Positions 1 to 12,013 of a stretch of DNA of 64,000 nt are shown piece after piece. Each line of letters begins with the position of its first letter. The first letter of the stretch is position 1. Below the pieces are notes generated by a model, which worked only from the letters and a program-made list of their open reading frames with translations, made no database searches and was not told where the DNA came from. The translations under genes were made by a program, and so were the position numbers. The DNA comes from Ampullaceana balthica (lineage: Eukaryota; Mollusca; Gastropoda; Lymnaeidae): the NCBI GenBank assembly GCA_944989445.1, contig CALYLW010000120.1:1225082-1289081 (forward strand), in the 5' to 3' direction.

Positions 1-2653
1 TCCACATTAAGTGTCTGTAATAAAGTGTTTCTAAAGAGCTCCACATTAAGTGTCTGTAATAAATGTTTCTAAAGAGCTCCACATTAAGTGTCTGTAATAA
101 ATGTTTCTAAAGAGCTCCACATTAAGTGTCTGTAATAAATGTTTCTAAAGAGCTCCACATTAAGTGTCTGTAATAAATGTTTCTAAAGAGCTCCACATTA
201 AGTGTCTGTAATAAATGTTTCTAAAAAGCTCCACATTAAGTGTCTGTAATAAGTGTTTCTAAAGAGTTCCACATTAAGTGTCTGTAATAAATGTTTCTAA
301 AGAGCTCCACATTAAGTTTCTGTAATAAATGTTTCTAAAGAGCTCCACATTAAGTGTCTGTAATAAATGTTTGTAAAGAATTCCACATTAAGTGTCTGTA
401 ATAAATGTTTGTAAAGAGCTCCACATTAAGTGTCTGTAATAAATGTTTCTAAAGAGCTCCACATTAAGTGTCTGTAATAAATGTTTGTAAAGAGCTCCAC
501 ATTAAGTGTCTGTAATAAGTGTTTCTAAAGAGTTCCACATTAAGTGTCTGTAATAAATGTTTCTAAAGAGCTCCACATTAAGTGTCTGTAATAAATGTTT
601 CTAAAGAGCTCCACATTAAGTGTCTGTAATATATGTTTCTAAAGAGTTCCACATTAAGTGTCTGTAATAAATGTTTCTAAAGAGCTCCACATTAAGTGTC
701 TGTAATAAATGTTTGTAAAGAGCTCCACATTAAGTGTCTGTAATAAATGTTTCTAAAGCGTTCCACATTAAGTGTCTGTAATAAATGTTTGTAAAGAGCT
801 CCACATTAAGTGTCTGTAATAAATGTTTGTAAAGAGTTCCACATTAAGTGTCTGTAATAAATGTTTGTAAAGAGTTCCACATTAAGTGTCTGTAATAAAT
901 GTTTGTAAAGAGTTCCACATTAAGTGTCTGTAATAAATGTTTGTAAAGAGTTCCACATTAAGTGTCTGTAATAAATGTTTGTAAAGAGTTCCACATTAAG
1001 TGTCTGTAATTAATGTTTCTAAAGAGTTCCACATTAAGTGTCTGTAATAAATGTTTCTAAAGAGTTCCACATTAAGTGTCTGTAATAAATGTTTGTAAAG
1101 AGTTCCACATTAAGTGTCTGTAATAAATGTTTCTAAAGAGTTCCACATTAAGTGTCTGTAATAAATGTTTGTAAAGAGCTCCACATTAAGTGTCTGTAAT
1201 AAATGTTTCTAAAGAGCTCCACATTAAGTGTCTGTAATAAATGTTTCTAAAGAGTTCCACATTAAGTGTCTGTAATAAATGTTTGTAAAGAGCTCCACAT
1301 TAAGTGTCTGTAATAAATGTTTGTAAAGAGTTCCACATTAAGTGTCTGTAATAAATGTTTCTAAAGAGTTCCACATTAAGTGTCTGTAATAAATGTTTCT
1401 AAAGAGTTCCACATTAAGTGTCTGTAATTAATGTTTGTAAAGAGCTCCACATTAAGTGTCTGTAATAAATGTTTGTAAAGAGCTCCACATTAAGTGTCTG
1501 TAATAAATGTTTCTAAAGAGTTCCACATTAAGTGTCTGTAATAAATGTTTCTAAAGAGTTCCACATTAAGTGTCTGTAATAAATGTTTGTAAAGAGCTCC
1601 ACATTAAGTGTCTGTAATAAATGTTTGTAAAGAGCTCCACATTAAGTGTCTGTAATAAATGTTTCTAAAGAGTTCCACATTAAGTGTCTGTAATAAATGT
1701 TTGTAAAGAGCTCCACATTAAGTGTCTGTAATAAATGTTTGTAAAGAGCTCCACATTAAGTGTCTGTAATAAATGTTTCTAAAGAGCTCCACATTAAGTG
1801 TCTGTAATAAATGTTTGTAAAGAGCTCCACATTAAGTGTCTGTAATAAATGTTTCTAAAGAGTTCCACATTAAGTGTCTGTAATAAATGTTTGTAAAGAG
1901 CTCCACATTAAGTGTCTGTAATAAATGTTTGTAAAGAGCTCCACATTAAGTGACTGTAATAAATGTTTGTAAAGAGCTCCACAGTAAAGTGTCTGTAATA
2001 AATGTTTGTAAAGAGCTCCACATTAAGTGTCTGTAATAAATGTTTCTAAAGAGCTCCACATTAAGTGTCTGTAATAAATGTTTGTAAAGAGCTCCACATT
2101 AAGTGTCTGTAATAAATGTTTCTAAAGAGTTCCACATTAAGTGTCTGTAATAAATGTTTGTAAAGAGCTCCACATTAAGTGTCTGTAATAAATGTTTGTA
2201 AAGAGCTCCACATTAAGTGTCTGTAATAAATGTTTGTAAAGAGCTCCACATTAAGTGTCTGTAATAAATGTTTCTAAAGAGTTCCACATTAAGTGTCTGT
2301 AATAAATGTTTGTAAAGAGCTCCACATAAAGTTTCTGTAATAAATGTTTGTAAAGAGCTCCACATTAAGTGTCTGTAATAAATGTTTGTAAAGAGCTCCA
2401 CATTAAGTGTCTGTAATAAATGTTTGTAAAGAGCTCCACATTAAGTGTCTGTAATAAATGTTTCTAAAGAGATCCACATTAAGTGTCTGTAATAAATGTT
2501 TGTAAAGAGTTCCACATTAAGTGTCTGTAATAAATGTTTGTAAAGAGTTCCACATTAAGTGTCTGTAATAAATGTTTCTAAAGAGTTCCACATTAAGTGT
2601 CTGTAATAAATGTTTCTAAAGAGTTCCACATTAAGTGTCTGTAATAAATGTTT
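1..2653. repeat. 38-bp satellite array, about 70 copies
   Basis: A near-perfect head-to-tail array with a 38-bp period, each unit containing tccacattaagtgtctg followed by taataaatgttt. Two positions vary repeatedly: C or G after 'gttt', and C or T in gagCtcc/gagTtcc, so the SacI-like hexamer gagctc comes and goes. In about 1340-1960 the combinations alternate in blocks, which hints at a higher-order repeat of a few units. The array runs off the left edge. The unit length is not a multiple of three and no frame stays open for long, so it is not coding. Confidence 0.97.
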
Positions 2654-2753
2654 NNNNNNNNNNNNNNNNNNNNNNNNNNNNNNNNNNNNNNNNNNNNNNN
2701 NNNNNNNNNNNNNNNNNNNNNNNNNNNNNNNNNNNNNNNNNNNNNNNNNNNNN
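2654..2753. other. Assembly gap (100 N)
   Basis: Exactly 100 N, a usual placeholder for a gap of unknown size. It sits inside the satellite array, and the sequence after it starts with the satellite word tgtaataaatg. The true array length is therefore unknown. Confidence 0.98.
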
Positions 2754-3298
2754 TGTAATAAATGCCTGATTGCTAGAGATATCCCTAAACATGGCCATGG
2801 TCATCACACCTAGTACCTAAATTCTACTGGGATTGAAGCCCCAAAGAAGAAATAGATTATATCGGTAATTGAGATTTAACAGGAAAATTAATTTTAACAG
2901 AATATGATTCCGCCAGAACCTGGGATCCTTACTGTGATGCAAGCTATTGAAGAAATGGGACCCCACCGGACATTACCCCAAGAAGAACTAACCCCACCGG
3001 GAACTTGATGTCATCGTGAATCTGGATCCCATCAAAACTGTCTGGTCTACAATCTACAAAAACGTTCAATTTTTAATAGGCTAGATCCTCAAATGATAAA
3101 AAAATAATTTACAATATAAATATGTGAACCTTATTTGAGCTCTGTCTAAGGAGCTCCCATCCTATGCATAGACCGGGCGTCGAATTTCGAAAAGGTACTC
3201 ACTCCACCGAGAACTTGCAAACTGCTTATGTTATTTCATACAATATCCCTTAGGCCTACAATAAATCACTATAATAATATCAAACAATTATATATTTA
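2754..3298. other. Unassigned spacer
   Basis: AT-rich sequence between the satellite and a pogo-like repeat. A few bases of satellite remain at the left edge. I see no open frame, splice-framed exon or terminal repeat. Confidence 0.5.
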
Positions 3299-4040
3299 CA
3301 GTGGAACCTCGGTATACGTCCTTAATCCGTTCCAGACCCTTGGACGTATAACAAATTGGACGTATACCAAATACATATTTATCCATAAGAAATAGAGGGA
3401 ACATGATTAATCCGTTGCCATGAAAAAAAATCCTATAGTTATTTAAATATTATACATTAATTAACGTGGTTGTAAACAATAATTTAAACACCGCTTAATA
3501 CTAAAATACATAAATAAAAAGAACTCAGACACAATTTTTTCTTCTTTTCTGTTATCCAGATAAAAAGCAATTTTTCAACATGCTCTAATGACCCTGATCT
3601 TTGTTTTATAATCGATTTCACCCCCTTCGCAACATTTTCCTATTTAATAAAGTTTTTGTTTTTCAACATTCATAGAAATCGTCGATCTCCGCGTTCATTA
3701 TGTAGCAACTAAGTCCCAGACACGCACGCAAATTTCATCCTCACAATGTTACAATAATCTCTTTTTTTTTAACTCCAAGGTGATCCTACCATTTTTTTAG
3801 CTGCTTGGCTCCTCGCATTGACTTTCTTAGGACTCATGTTAAGGGAATTTGCTCATAATTTACGAGCTTTGTGACGTCATGTTTGAGGGGGGTTCTAACT
3901 TTTTGTGACGACATGTGACAATGGGGGAGGGGGCAAATCGACAAAAATTGCGTGAAGCACAGCAGGTCGTATTCCGAAAAAAGGTCGTATACCAAGCAAA
4001 TGTCTCGCGTCCAAACAGGACATATACCAAGTTGGACTTA
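3299..4040. mobile_element. Pogo/Tigger-like non-autonomous DNA element, degenerate
   Basis: The left end reads cagtggaacctcggtatacg directly after a TA dinucleotide (3297-3298), the terminus and target style of pogo/Tigger-type Tc1-mariner elements. Sub-terminal words such as cgtataccaa recur near 3360, 3985 and 4022, so the element probably ends near 4040. The exact right terminus is eroded. At about 3865-3960 there is also a stretch like the inside of the 11595-12013 MITE (gtgacgtcat, then tttttgtgacgac). Confidence 0.5.
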
Positions 4041-5755
4041 AAGCAAAGCAGGCGTATAATTTTCCAATATATATATATATATCAATGGCTTGAGCTGAAT
4101 GGTTTAATATATTATATATATTAAACAAATCCCGTACCTTCTAAACACTTTTAAAAATTCTACCGATCACTAAATTTTTGCGCATTTAACGGGCTGGTGG
4201 TATTTCCTAGAAATATCTTTTTAAAAAATTAAAAAATTTAGCACTTATTTTGTGAAAAGCGTTACAGTTAAACTTGGCCAGACTTGATAAACATAATCTT
4301 CACTCTACTACCACAAAGGGGATTCAGTCGGAAAGTTTTATCACACAGGGTGAATAATCGCAAAATTCAATTTGATCGTAATAAAGAATGAGTCCCCAAA
4401 AAAGAATGGATGGCATCTGGATACATGATTACACTAGGAATGGGGATCCCACAATGAACTGGATTCATCAAGGAACGAGCTACTTGGAGTATTTGTTTGG
4501 TGAAAGGATCTCTCATTGGGGTTGATTGCTGTTGGAAAAATACTAAATGAGCCATCAGGCTGTGACTGTAAGTGTGAAAATTTAAACTCAAATCAGATTT
4601 ATCACCACAGTATACTTTAAACTTTAAATTAATGATGTCCTATCAAACTTAATTCGACTGACAACTGCTTCTTTATTTGGATCAGTATACATTCAGTGTT
4701 GGAAAAAATCTGACATTTCATTAAAGAATAAATGACAAATCCCCTAGATTCCTACATTAAAAATAATTTAATCGTTCAAGTTGGTTGGATTATTGGATCC
4801 CTAACGCTATGCTATGACGTCATTGCTTGAGCGGATATTTTAATACAAGGTTTGCATCAGGATGTGCGCAAAATAATTTTAAATTAAAGACTCGCTGTAA
4901 AAAAAATATATGGCGTCATTGTTTTAGCTTATATTTTAATTTTGCAAAAGGGAACGATGTAAAAAGAGGATTTGAGGAATTATAAATATAAAATACTTTG
5001 TGTACATTTCAGGAAGTTTAATATTTCGTATTTATCAAACAAGGATAAGTTACTTTGGCTTTTGACACAGCCCAAGTGAGCGCCGTGGGGACCCTACAAC
5101 CCCTAGTACTAAATATTTTGTTTTAATTAAAAAAACACACCAAAAATTGCGTGCCAAGAAACGGAATTTTCCAATTCTGAAACTGCTGCGCATCATTGAG
5201 TCGGTGACCGATTGCATATTTTAAAGGCTAAATTTGTTCTCATGTAAATTCAAAAAGCTTTAAGTTGATCTGAAGAAAATCAAGATAAAGAAAGTGAATT
5301 TTTTTATTCGTGAATATCTTTTCTTATGTTAAATATGATATGCTTCCAGTATAAGAAATTTAAAGTAGTTCTGGTATATTTTATATTTTGTTAATTTCAA
5401 AATCAAATAAATAGGGGTACTAGTACTAGGTGTTGATTGTTGATGTTAGATAATAATAAGATATAAACTATATATAATTAATAATGCCATATAATGCTTA
5501 AAATAGTTTATTTATGAATTATTATTGTCATGTAATATTGGTTTGTTAGTTTTTGTTTATATTTCGTTCTAAATTTTAATATCGTATACAAACCTCATCC
5601 TAGGCATTGCAGGTAAAACCCTACAGGACAAAGGTCCAGCACGGAAACAGAATGATAACAATGATAATAAAAACAAGCCACTTAGAAGCACAAAAGCTTC
5701 AGTGGGATATTTAGAGCTGACATCCCACCAGCAGCTGACTGCGATACTTATAAAG
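4041..5755. other. Unassigned spacer and presumed globin upstream region
   Basis: AT-rich DNA with a short (AT)n run near 4066-4082. No supported exon or element was found. The last few hundred bases should hold the globin promoter and 5' UTR, but I see no convincing TATA box and do not mark one. Confidence 0.4.
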
Positions 5756-6253
5756 ATGTCTTTATGCTGTTGTGTCCAAAGACCCAAGGAACGAACTCTC
5801 ACACCTAATGAAAAGAAAATAATCCGCAAAGTTTGGGACAATTTAAAGGCGCATGATAACCTCGAAAAGGTTGGTGTCCAAGCATTCATGCATGTTTTCA
5901 AGACTGCCCCAGAAACGCTGGATTTCTTTATGAAGTTCAGGTACCACACACTTGACAAGCTTGGCACAAGTGACAGTCTGAAAGAGCACGCGATGAATGT
6001 GACGAATTTTATAGAAGTCGCAATAGACAATTTGGAAAATATGGAAAAATTTTCTAAACTTTTAAGGGAAGAGGGAAGTAGACACACTTCACGCAAAATT
6101 CCAGAGTCTTTCTTTTATGAAGTGGTTATCAGCTTTCGTCAAGCCATAGAGAAAAATTATACCTTTCAATGGAAAGATAGTTATGAAATTGCTTGGCGGA
6201 AATTTTTTGATATTTTTTTGCATCACATGATGAATCAAAGCGTCCCCCCCTGA
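5756..6253 (+). CDS. Globin, single exon, 165 aa
   Basis: Intact frame from the ATG at 5756 to TGA at 6251-6253. An in-frame GTG lies further upstream, but the ATG gives a normal globin length. Helix A carries LTPNEKKIIRKVW with the usual Trp. The C/CD region has APETLDFFMKF with the conserved Pro C2 and Phe CD1. The distal His E7 is in LKEHAMNV, and the proximal His F8 is in GSRHTSRKIPESFF (about residues 108-121). Haem and O2/NO binding follow from the family; the physiological role is unknown. The N-terminus MSLCCCVQRP has three adjacent cysteines, a possible S-acylation site as in membrane-linked globins, though without the MG of myristoylation. Animal globin genes usually have introns at B12.2 and G7.0; none is present here, so this is either a lineage with intron loss or an expressed retrocopy. 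The C-terminus is short and ends in SVPP. Confidence 0.9.
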   Translation: MSLCCCVQRPKERTLTPNEKKIIRKVWDNLKAHDNLEKVGVQAFMHVFKTAPETLDFFMKFRYHTLDKLGTSDSLKEHAMNVTNFIEVAIDNLENMEKFSKLLREEGSRHTSRKIPESFFYEVVISFRQAIEKNYTFQWKDSYEIAWRKFFDIFLHHMMNQSVPP

Positions 6254-6414
6254 GATTTGTTAAACTGATAATTCTTCGTAAATTTTTTGAAACAATCTCA
6301 TTGTAAAAGTTGTGTTGTGTGTCTTCGTAAAAATGGTTTACCAGAAGTTGCATGGCGCCTGACTATATAAATAATATAATATGATAAAATATAAGAAGTA
6401 AAGTGAAGCACAGA

Positions 6415-6420
6415 AATAAA
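6415..6420 (+). promoter_or_regulatory. Likely polyadenylation signal of the globin gene
   Basis: AATAAA 162 bp after the globin stop codon. A second AATAAA is at 6562-6567. Either could set the 3' end. Confidence 0.55.
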
Positions 6421-6837
6421 AGTCTATTAAATGGCGTTGGTGGTGGTCTGCTCAACGAGTACGAGCAATATTTCAATGTTCTATTGTTTGTATTGTGTTC
6501 AAATTTTGGCTCTTACATTACTTATAATATAATATAATATAAGTTATATTTATATGCTCTCAATAAAAGACTCTACGACGCAGCTCTGATTAAATTATTT
6601 TCAATACATAGGATAAGTTTCGTTAAGAAAATGTTATTTCTTAGTTTTTTTTTATTATTCTACAGTTACGTTGTTCAGTGTGTTGAAAGTTGACAACCAT
6701 ATTGTTAAGTTCTTAAGTTTACGCTTCTTTTGTTAGCTTTTTTTTCCTATGTGAGAGATATTGAGCCATTCAGTTTTACTGTAGCTCTCTGGCATAAAAC
6801 ACTCTGGTTGAAAATTGAATCACTTATTTTTATAGTA

Positions 6838-7373
6838 AACTAGCACCCGTCAAAAATGACGGAAATTTTCAAAATAAATACACATCAGATTAAAAAATAA
6901 CGTAAGACAGAACTTTCATTTATTTTATTTATTTTTATTTGATTCATTTATTATCATATTGAACAATTTTATGCGGAACGTTCGAAAAGTGTTATTTTTG
7001 GTGCATCACTATAAAACAAAATCGGTCGCAGCGCCACCTAACAGCATTACATCCATATCGCAGCGCCACCTAACATCATTACATTACATTACAACCATAC
7101 AGACAACGGGAATTATGTATATTGACTAGTAAATGAGAAGCTAACAAAATTATATAACCAAACTAGTGTATTACCCGTCAAAAATGACGGAAGTTTTCAA
7201 AATATATTACATTTCAGCTGAAATCTATTTATTTTGAAAAAATACACATCAGAATAAAAAAATAATGTAATACAGAACTTTCATTTATTTTATTTATTTT
7301 TATTTTATTCATTTATTTTCACATTGAACAATTTTATTCGGAACGGTCGAAAAGAGTTATTTTTGGTGCATTA
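6838..7373. repeat. Direct pair of about 170-210 bp repeats (Helitron-like family)
   Basis: Two related copies, 6838-7005 and about 7160-7373. Each starts near a small palindrome (ccgtcaaaaatgacgg), then shares a tract rich in tttatt, and ends in a block with gttatttttggtgcat. The last block also occurs in the 24653-25007 and 27906-28249 repeats, so all four belong to one loose family. No transposase frame is seen. Confidence 0.6.
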
Positions 7374-10216
7374 ATTTGGTGCCCTGCTTTCTAAAATTAG
7401 TAGCGTCACGGACAGGACAGACGGGACGTGACATACATTGCAAATTATGTATATTGATTATTTTAACACAAAGAGAGACACATCATAGTTTCGAACCGGT
7501 ACTGTTGGCAGTGAAATTGATGATGAATGTATTTATTTGCTGAGACACGTATGAATTTCATGATTTTGTTTCTCAACAATTCAAATTGTAATTGTACTCC
7601 GCCCCTCCATTAGGTACCTCAGTACCAGAACATGGCTGTTTGCCCCCCTCCCTGTTTACATGCCCAATATTCGTGCCCTCAGATGTCTGTTTACTTGGTC
7701 TTTACACGACCCTACACCCCTACACCTTTCTAAGTCTAAGTCTCTTACAAAGGTAACAATAGAAGTCAAATCAAGTTCTTGCTACAATAAAAACAACGCA
7801 TTGAACTAAACCACGAAGGGCTAGCGAATTTTCTCCAATAAACTGATTTTAATTTTTATTTAGACAAATTTTGCTATTAGGAGCTATGAAAATAATTTGT
7901 ATTTGATTTAAAAAATAGATCTTATTGAGTTTTGTTTGTATCTTTAAAATGTTTTTTTTTCTAACGATTGCATTTATCTATTTTTAATTTGTGGAAGATT
8001 TCTGAATTTATTTCCAGTTCTTTGTCACAAGCAAGTCACAAAAATGTTGATAGTTTGAGGGGCTGGTTTACACCCCTATCCCCCTTCTAGTCTGGATATC
8101 AGGGTGCCGACTCTGGTTATGGTCGGTAAATACTTGGTTTTATCTGTGAACGAAACCAGGCGAGAAATGGCTTAAGTGAAAGCAGTCAATTGACGCATGA
8201 AAAGTTACCCTTTGACCTCTTAGGTTTCTTCTATAGATTTTTGTACCGTAATAATGTGGGCTGGTGGCAATAGTCACCTTGTGCCATTGGCTATTGATAT
8301 CTTTCTTAAGCAACTACTACACACCCAGGATACAACACGCAGCTCAACTTGTTATTGTAAGTTATAAACTTTTCTTTCAGAGAAGTTAACGTACTTAAAA
8401 ATAATATTAATTTTATTTTCTACCTCTTAAACTTAAACGCTTTTGTAATCACGCCTCAGACGTAGTCACCAGAGAAAAACATATACGGAAAAAGAGCTGA
8501 CAAACTGCCTTTAACTTTCAGATGTAAACTCAACCTTCGCTAAGTACTGTGATTGTAATCGAGATCACTGTAGGATCCTCGCCGAGAGGCTTGGTCTAGT
8601 CCAAATATTCGCACTCCAAACTTGGCATTTTTCTTATACCCTCCGACCCAAATGTTGAAGGGGTGATAATAAATATAAAGGATTAATCGCGGAGCTCTAA
8701 GCTGCGGCCTTTATGCTGAAAATCTCTGTTTGTCTAAAGTGGTTTCAGATTTATAACCGAGTCTCACTAGCCGATAAGGATTAAAAGATTAATGACCTTA
8801 TCATTGGTTTACTTTGTTGTGGCCCAAAAGCAATCTCAAGATATATATACATGTATTTAATAATAGCTGAAAAGGTACTATAGTTGTTGTTGTTGTACTG
8901 ACAACGCCTACTTTGAAGTGAGTTTAAGTTTAAGGTGTGGATTGAAGGAAAGAGGGGCGGGTAAGGACGTGAGTCTTTTGTTTATTTTATTTATTTATTT
9001 GTGTGGATATAGTGAGGACTTAAAGTAACAGCACAGAAACAGTGAATGGTTCAGTTGAGTGTAACTTTATTGTAATTTATATTTCCCAAAAAATAATAAA
9101 CACATTTGAAGCGTTTGTCTGTTTCAAAATAAAACATTTAAAAATTGAATTCTTGTTATTTCATCGTGAACAAACATCGATTGGAAACAGGAAAGATCGA
9201 TTGTTTGATACTATTTAAACATGTGTCAAATTGCAGCAAACTACACGTATTTGACATTTTCTTAAACTCTATTTGGAGCTTATTCAATTTTTTTTAATGA
9301 TGGGTGATAGAGGGACGGGAATCAACAAATTTCCAATGTTAACATCTGAGTCTTGTTAACACCTGACTAAAATTGTATTACTAATGGAAATATTAAGTAT
9401 GAAACATTTTATTTTATTATTTATTTCTGATGCTATTATGTAAGTCTTAATTTTCTACATAAAACCAATTGTTTATTTAAATAACCTTAACTCACCGACA
9501 GGCAACATTTTGTGAATCTGTAGTAATCCAAAAAAAAATTCTACAAGATTGCAGAGAAGACATAGTAGGCTTATAACATAACTTTATATCAATAGAAATT
9601 TTAGTAAAATTTTAAGCGAATTTTACTTAAGAATAACTTTACATTTTTATGAAATAGAAGTCATAAAAATTCACTAAGTGAAATGTATCTGAGATCATTC
9701 AATTGTGCACTTAAATATTTAAAGGAAATACTTGTCGTATATTTTATTGTAGTATGTTTATATTATTTTATTTGATTACTTTAGAGGGGGGGGGGCAGGG
9801 TTATTTCATGTTGACAATAGATAGAGAATTGCAGTAACACTGGTGATAGGGAAGGTCTGAAAAGGGAGGGATACAGTTCGGGCGTCAAGTACAAAAATAT
9901 TGCAACAATGTTATCTCGTACGATCTTGAATCAATAGTACTTTACTAACATGTGAACTTTGCATTTAAAAGTTAAATTTCATGTGCACTTATCTGTTATG
10001 TGAAAGTATCAAAATGCCGTAATAATCTCTATTATCATTTCTCTCTATCAGACTCTCTTTCTTCCTGATCAGTGGGAAATCATTGAGCAAATAGTGTGTG
10101 GCCCCGCCCCAGACCCAGCTATCCATTGTGCACATATCAGCCTCACTTCCGCAGCAGAGAGCACTGTTCTCCAGATGACCCACTCTCCGTCTTGGTCAGT
10201 TAACGCCTCACACACC
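7374..10216. other. Unassigned spacer
   Basis: About 2.8 kb of AT-rich sequence between the globin gene and the coiled-coil gene. It holds short homopolymer runs (for example G9 near 9786) but no open frame above background, no splice-framed exon and no clear terminal repeats. Confidence 0.45.
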
Positions 10217-10505
10217 CTCTGTAGTGTTCAGTGAAGACATCACCCGCCCTCTGTAGTGGTCAGTGAAGACATCACCCAGCCTCTGTAGTGGTCAGTGAAG
10301 ACATCACCCACCCTCTGTAGTGGTCAGTGAAGACATCACCCACCCTCTGTAGTGGTCAGTGAAGACATCACCCACCCTCTGTAGTGGTCAGTGAAGACAT
10401 CACCCAGCCTCTTTAGTGGTCAGTGAAGACATCACCCACCCTCTGTAGTGGTCAGTGAAGACATCAGCCACCCTCTGTAGTGGTCACTGAGGACATCACC
10501 CAACT
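10217..10505. repeat. 32-bp minisatellite, 9 copies
   Basis: Nine head-to-tail units of 32 bp containing gtagtggtcagtgaagacat, with a few point changes. It ends about 245 bp before the start codon of the coiled-coil gene, so it lies in that gene's promoter or 5' UTR. Confidence 0.95.
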
Positions 10506-10749
10506 TACACCTTGCCCATTGAAGAAACCTTGAACGCTATCTCCCACAAGCCCATGTTGTTACAATCAATGTATCTTCCTGTCAAGTGGGACATGTCGAA
10601 AGATAAGACTTCCCTTAACTTTATAAAGTGTCCTAAAAGTGACAATACAAATGTCAACTGTTTGATGTCAGTATCGGACAAGGGCTCTTTCAGCTCCGCC
10701 TTTTTTCTTATTTCTGAAGGATATAAGTTTTAAGTTGAGACCGGCAAAA

Positions 10750-11024
10750 ATGCAGACCAGGCGGAAAAAATACAGTGTTATCAATCGCCCAGCTGGAGTC
10801 CCCACCCCTTTTGGAACTGACCCAATAGAGGTTGGACCTTTCGGGAATCTTCCAATACCCGTGGCTAGTGGTCGTCTGTCCCAGGTGACGTCACTTCCGA
10901 GTGGTCCGAACACTGGAAGAGACGATCCGCTGGCTGGAATTGTCAGTGATATTGACCTGTTGGTGAACCATGATCCGGGAACAAGCAATTCAATGATGCA
11001 GGCAGAATCAAGGCTACAAAAAAG
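10750..11024 (+). CDS. Coiled-coil protein gene, exon 1 (residues 1-91 plus two bases)
   Basis: ATG at 10750 in a good context (gcaaaaATG). The exon ends at 11024 with the donor AG|GTCAGT, leaving two bases of a serine codon that exon 2 completes. It encodes a basic start (MQTRRKKY) and a Pro/Gly-rich, low-complexity, probably disordered N-terminal region. It was joined to the downstream exons because phase, donor and acceptor all fit. The join spans a 13.4-kb intron and is not proven by a transcript. An earlier non-coding exon is possible. Confidence 0.7.
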
Positions 11025-11594
11025 GTCAGTCTTTCTATATGTGTGCTTTTGAATATTGTCATGAGATCCGGAATGGAGGATTTTTATTTGTAAGTGATTG
11101 TCCAATAGTAATTAAATTGAGATGTCTGTCTGTAGACTTATTAGTTAAATTTTATTTAAAGGTTTATCTTCTTGTGGGAGTTTTGAAAATTATTTATAAT
11201 GAAAATATAAATTTGAATATTGAAACTTTTTTTTAAAAGTATCATTCGTAGGCGTTGGGGCCCCTACGATGTGTAATAGAATGTACGTATATGAATATAA
11301 CCAGAAGACAATTTAATGTGGCTGTAAGACAAGGGAGTAGATATTTCAATACGGTAGTTTTAGAAAGTTAGTAAAATAACTCAATTTTTAGAAACGTTAA
11401 TTTGTTTTAAAAGTGGTCAGATCGGTAAAGTTTGTAGGTTGTTGTAAAATGTCTTTATCAGATGTGTCTCTAGTGATGTGTTGCATCCAAGAAACGAATT
11501 TTAAAAACATATTTTATATATATATTTCCTGATTGCTTTTGAAAAGGCCTGGATCTGGAAATCCAAAAGATACAAAATACAGGTAAAGTGTTTG

Positions 11595-12013
11595 GGGGCC
11601 GTCCATGCCATAAATGACGTCACGCGCCGTCCACACATTTGTGACGATGTGTGACGAGGGGAGGGGGGGTGTTTGAGAAATTTGACGTCACATCAAAACT
11701 TGTAACTTTAAATAAAAGTTCCTCTTAAATATTTGATACCTTACAATTTATTTTATGACGTTTTGAATGGCTTTACGCGTGTTACGATACTAGAATGTGC
11801 AACCTTACACTAAATACATACTTAAATGACAACAAAGTCATTTAAAACATGCAACTTTTCAAATAGAAAATACAGCTTTTATGAGGGGTCTGGGGGACTT
11901 TGTGGCGTCATATTGGAGGGGGGGTATAAGTTTTTGTGACGACGCGTGACGAGGCGGGAGGGGAGTGAAAAATCGGCCAAAATCGCAAAGAGACGTCATT
12001 TATGGACGGCCCC
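11595..12013. mobile_element. MITE, family GGGGCCGTCC, 419 bp, TSD TTG
   Basis: Starts ggggccgtccatgccataaa and ends atttatggacggcccc, inverted copies of each other. It is flanked by ttg on both sides (11592-11594 and 12014-12016). Inside are G-rich stretches and gtgacgtcac-type words. No coding capacity. The 3-bp duplication is as seen for PIF/Harbinger-type elements, but the superfamily is my inference. Confidence 0.85.

Noticed and set aside
1..2653. Regular short repeats resembling a CRISPR array
   Set aside because: Units are contiguous with no unique spacers, and the context is eukaryotic. It is a satellite.
5702..5755. Upstream extension of the globin frame to a GTG
   Set aside because: GTG is not a normal start in animal nuclear genes, and the ATG at 5756 gives a normal globin length.
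5569..6096. Minus-strand open frame of 175 codons over the globin gene
   Set aside because: Shadow of the globin coding strand with no family features of its own.
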